Assembly (NCBI RefSeq): GCF_019669965.1
Contig: NZ_AP019781.1
Span: forward strand, 1 to 64,000
DNA length: 64,000 nucleotides
Origin: Methanoculleus chikugoensis
GTDB lineage: Archaea > Halobacteriota > Methanomicrobia > Methanomicrobiales > Methanoculleaceae
Reading direction: 5' to 3'
Below are positions 62,454 through 64,000 of the stretch, piece after piece. The first letter of the stretch is position 1. The number at the start of each line of letters is the position of its first letter. A program made the position numbers and the translations under genes. Below the pieces are notes generated by a model. The model was not told the DNA's origin, did no database searches, and saw only the letters and a program-made list of their open reading frames with translations.

Positions 62454-63857
62454 CTACATCGCCGGAGGGACGGAGAGGGGTTTCTCCTCGTCCTTGACGA
62501 GCGGGTAGTTCGCCGCCTTCCACCCGATCGTGCCGCCGAGCAGGTTCGTGACGTTTCTAAACCCGTGCTTCTCCAGGATGCTCGCCGCAAGGCTCCCCTT
62601 GAACCCGGCGTCGCAGTGGACGACGATCCGCTTATCCTCCGGGATCTCGTCGATATGCTCCTCGAGATGCCCGACGTAGATGTGGTGCGATCCCTGGATG
62701 TAGCCGTCCTCCTCCCGGTGATTAACGTTCCTGACGTCGAGCACCCAGATCGACGGGTCGTCCAGATTCTCGGCGAGGTCGGGGGGGGACCAGGTGCCGG
62801 AGCGCTCGACGGTCTCGCCCTGCTTGAACCAGGCTGCAAACCCGCCCGCGAGGTATCCCGCGATGTTGTCGTAGCCGAGCCGGACAAAGTGGCGCACCAC
62901 GTGATCCAGGTCCAGGTTGAAGTCGTCCACGAGGACGATCGGGTTCTCGTAGTTCAGGTAGTAACCCATGTAGAGGGGAAGACCCTGCCGCCAGATACTG
63001 ATGGTTCCGGGGATGTGCCCGCCGGCGAAACTCGTCGGGGACCGGATATCGACGATCTGTACGCCCCGATCCATGAGCGAGCGGATCTCCCGGGCCGAAT
63101 ACGCCCGCAGGTGCGGCAGGTTGTAGATCAGGGGCGGCCCTTCCCGGTTGAGCTTGCGCATCATCCTGAAATACTGCGGCTCGTAGAGCCGTTCGTTCAC
63201 TTTGCGCTCGACGAACGTCTCCTCCGGGAGGGAGAGCAGCCTGTTCGTCGCCTTCTCAAACCCGATGGTCGTGTACTCCCGGTCGCTGATCTTCCCGCCG
63301 CAGACGGAACCCGCGCCGTGGGCGGGGCAGACGATCGTGCCGTCGGGGAGCGGGAGGATCTTCTGGTGCAGGCTCTCATACAGCAACTCTGAGGCCTCCC
63401 GCCGCTTATCCTCGCCCGCGAGATCGGTCCTCCCCACATCCCCGGCGAAGAGCGCGTCGCCGGTAAAGACCATCAGGGGATCGTCGGAGACCGATCGATC
63501 GCGGAGCAGGAGCGATATGCTCTCTACGGTATGGCCGGGCGTCTCCAGGATCTCGAGTTCGAGCGGACCGAACGAGAACGTCTCCCCCTCCCGGACAGCG
63601 GTGCCGAACCCGAACTCCTCCCGGGCACCGTGCAGGATCTCCGCCCCGGTCGGACGGGCGAGGTCCCGGGAGCCGGTGACGTAATCCTCGTTTCTATGCG
63701 TCTCAAAAATCTTCGTGATCTTCATACCCTCGCGCCCGGCGACGGCCGCGTAGACCAGGCAGTCGCGCCTCGGATCGATGACCGCCGCCTCCCCGTCCGC
63801 CCCGACGATGTATGAGTTGTGAGCAAGGATATCGGACTTAATCTTCTCAAACAGCAT
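62454..63857 (-). CDS. Metallo-beta-lactamase fold protein with two rhodanese domains, altered metal motif
   Basis: 467 residues; start preceded by GGGAG and a TATA box at 63913-63924. MBL domain about 1-240: the usual HxHxDH is H54-R-N56-E-D58-Y59, while H109 (TPGHT), D134 (TGDALF) and H180 (CPAHG) remain. Rhodanese 1 (about 255-350) lacks a cysteine at the active loop, rhodanese 2 (about 365-455) has C415 in CDAGFKGS. The layout resembles persulfide dioxygenase-rhodanese fusions of sulfur metabolism, but metal binding is probably changed. Confidence 0.88.
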   Translation of the reverse strand: MLFEKIKSDILAHNSYIVGADGEAAVIDPRRDCLVYAAVAGREGMKITKIFETHRNEDYVTGSRDLARPTGAEILHGAREEFGFGTAVREGETFSFGPLELEILETPGHTVESISLLLRDRSVSDDPLMVFTGDALFAGDVGRTDLAGEDKRREASELLYESLHQKILPLPDGTIVCPAHGAGSVCGGKISDREYTTIGFEKATNRLLSLPEETFVERKVNERLYEPQYFRMMRKLNREGPPLIYNLPHLRAYSAREIRSLMDRGVQIVDIRSPTSFAGGHIPGTISIWRQGLPLYMGYYLNYENPIVLVDDFNLDLDHVVRHFVRLGYDNIAGYLAGGFAAWFKQGETVERSGTWSPPDLAENLDDPSIWVLDVRNVNHREEDGYIQGSHHIYVGHLEEHIDEIPEDKRIVVHCDAGFKGSLAASILEKHGFRNVTNLLGGTIGWKAANYPLVKDEEKPLSVPPAM

Positions 63858-63912
63858 CCGAATTCATCTCCCGGGTGGTGGAACCCGTTCCGATGAGCCG
63901 GGATACGGGACG

Positions 63913-63924
63913 GATATATAAAAG
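63913..63924 (-). promoter_or_regulatory. TATA box of the MBL-rhodanese gene
   Basis: CTTTTATATATC on the minus strand, about 60 bases before the start at 63857. Confidence 0.6.
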
Positions 63925-64000
63925 GGTTCCGGGGGATACGGGGAGAGAGCAGGCGCTTCCTGCCGGCGTCCGGGGAGCAGAATCCTTTCACTCCTGCCGG

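Overview
The window reads as chromosomal DNA of a high-GC methanogenic archaeon, most likely Methanomicrobiales and close to Methanoculleus. Supporting signs are short TATA-box promoters with little or no leader, archaeal families (UPF0210/DUF711, UPF0216/DUF61, RibL-type FAD synthase, TIGR00284 dihydropteroate-synthase-like protein, archaeosine-type radical SAM), a four-subunit pyruvate:ferredoxin oxidoreductase and several CapK/F390-synthetase-like ligases. I saw no rRNA, tRNA, CRISPR array or transposase.

Region by region. 0-2.3 kb: a truncated ABM-like gene, a transglutaminase-like protein, an Fe-S flavoprotein and the decayed tail of a second flavoprotein copy. 2.3-7.5 kb: a more AT-rich patch with a membrane-anchored transglutaminase-like protein and a two-gene, overlapping TPR-TIR / SLOG-SLATT pair, which looks like a nucleotide-signalling defence module. 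7.5-11.5 kb: Imm-5-like protein with tandem palindromic operators, GNAT, cysteine hydrolase, ACT-domain protein and UPF0210. 11.6-18.1 kb: phosphate uptake (Pit, methyltransferase, PstS, a fused PstC-PstA permease, PstB, PhoU). 18.1-35.9 kb: housekeeping and miscellaneous genes (RNB nuclease, LUD protein, MGMT-like protein with altered active site, DedA, glutamine-synthetase-family protein, M28 peptidase, UPF0216, MerR-like, YgjP-like, PAS/GAF sensor, small multidrug exporter-like protein, RibL with JAMM protease, cupredoxin/fasciclin protein, DHPS-like, PHP, TruA).

36.2-55.2 kb is a surface-polymer locus: GT2, UDP-GlcNAc 2-epimerase, UDP-ManNAc dehydrogenase, GT4, an alpha/alpha-toroid protein, a bi-domain oxidoreductase, a radical SAM protein without a normal start codon, three CapK-like ligases whose DNA is a mosaic of identical and diverged blocks, two FemAB-like acyltransferases plus an internally deleted third, and a CapA-like protein. 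Together these suggest a ManNAc/ManNAcA-containing glycan that is acylated or aminoacylated; the chemistry is not shown by the sequence. 55.3-58.1 kb holds the porBAGD operon, and 58-64 kb a zinc-ribbon protein, small heat shock protein, DUF255 thioredoxin-like protein, OsmC, an extended dodecin and an MBL-rhodanese protein.

The two best candidates for something undescribed are the TPR-TIR/SLOG-SLATT pair (3.6-7.4 kb) and the CapK/FemAB/CapA/radical-SAM arrangement (41-55 kb).
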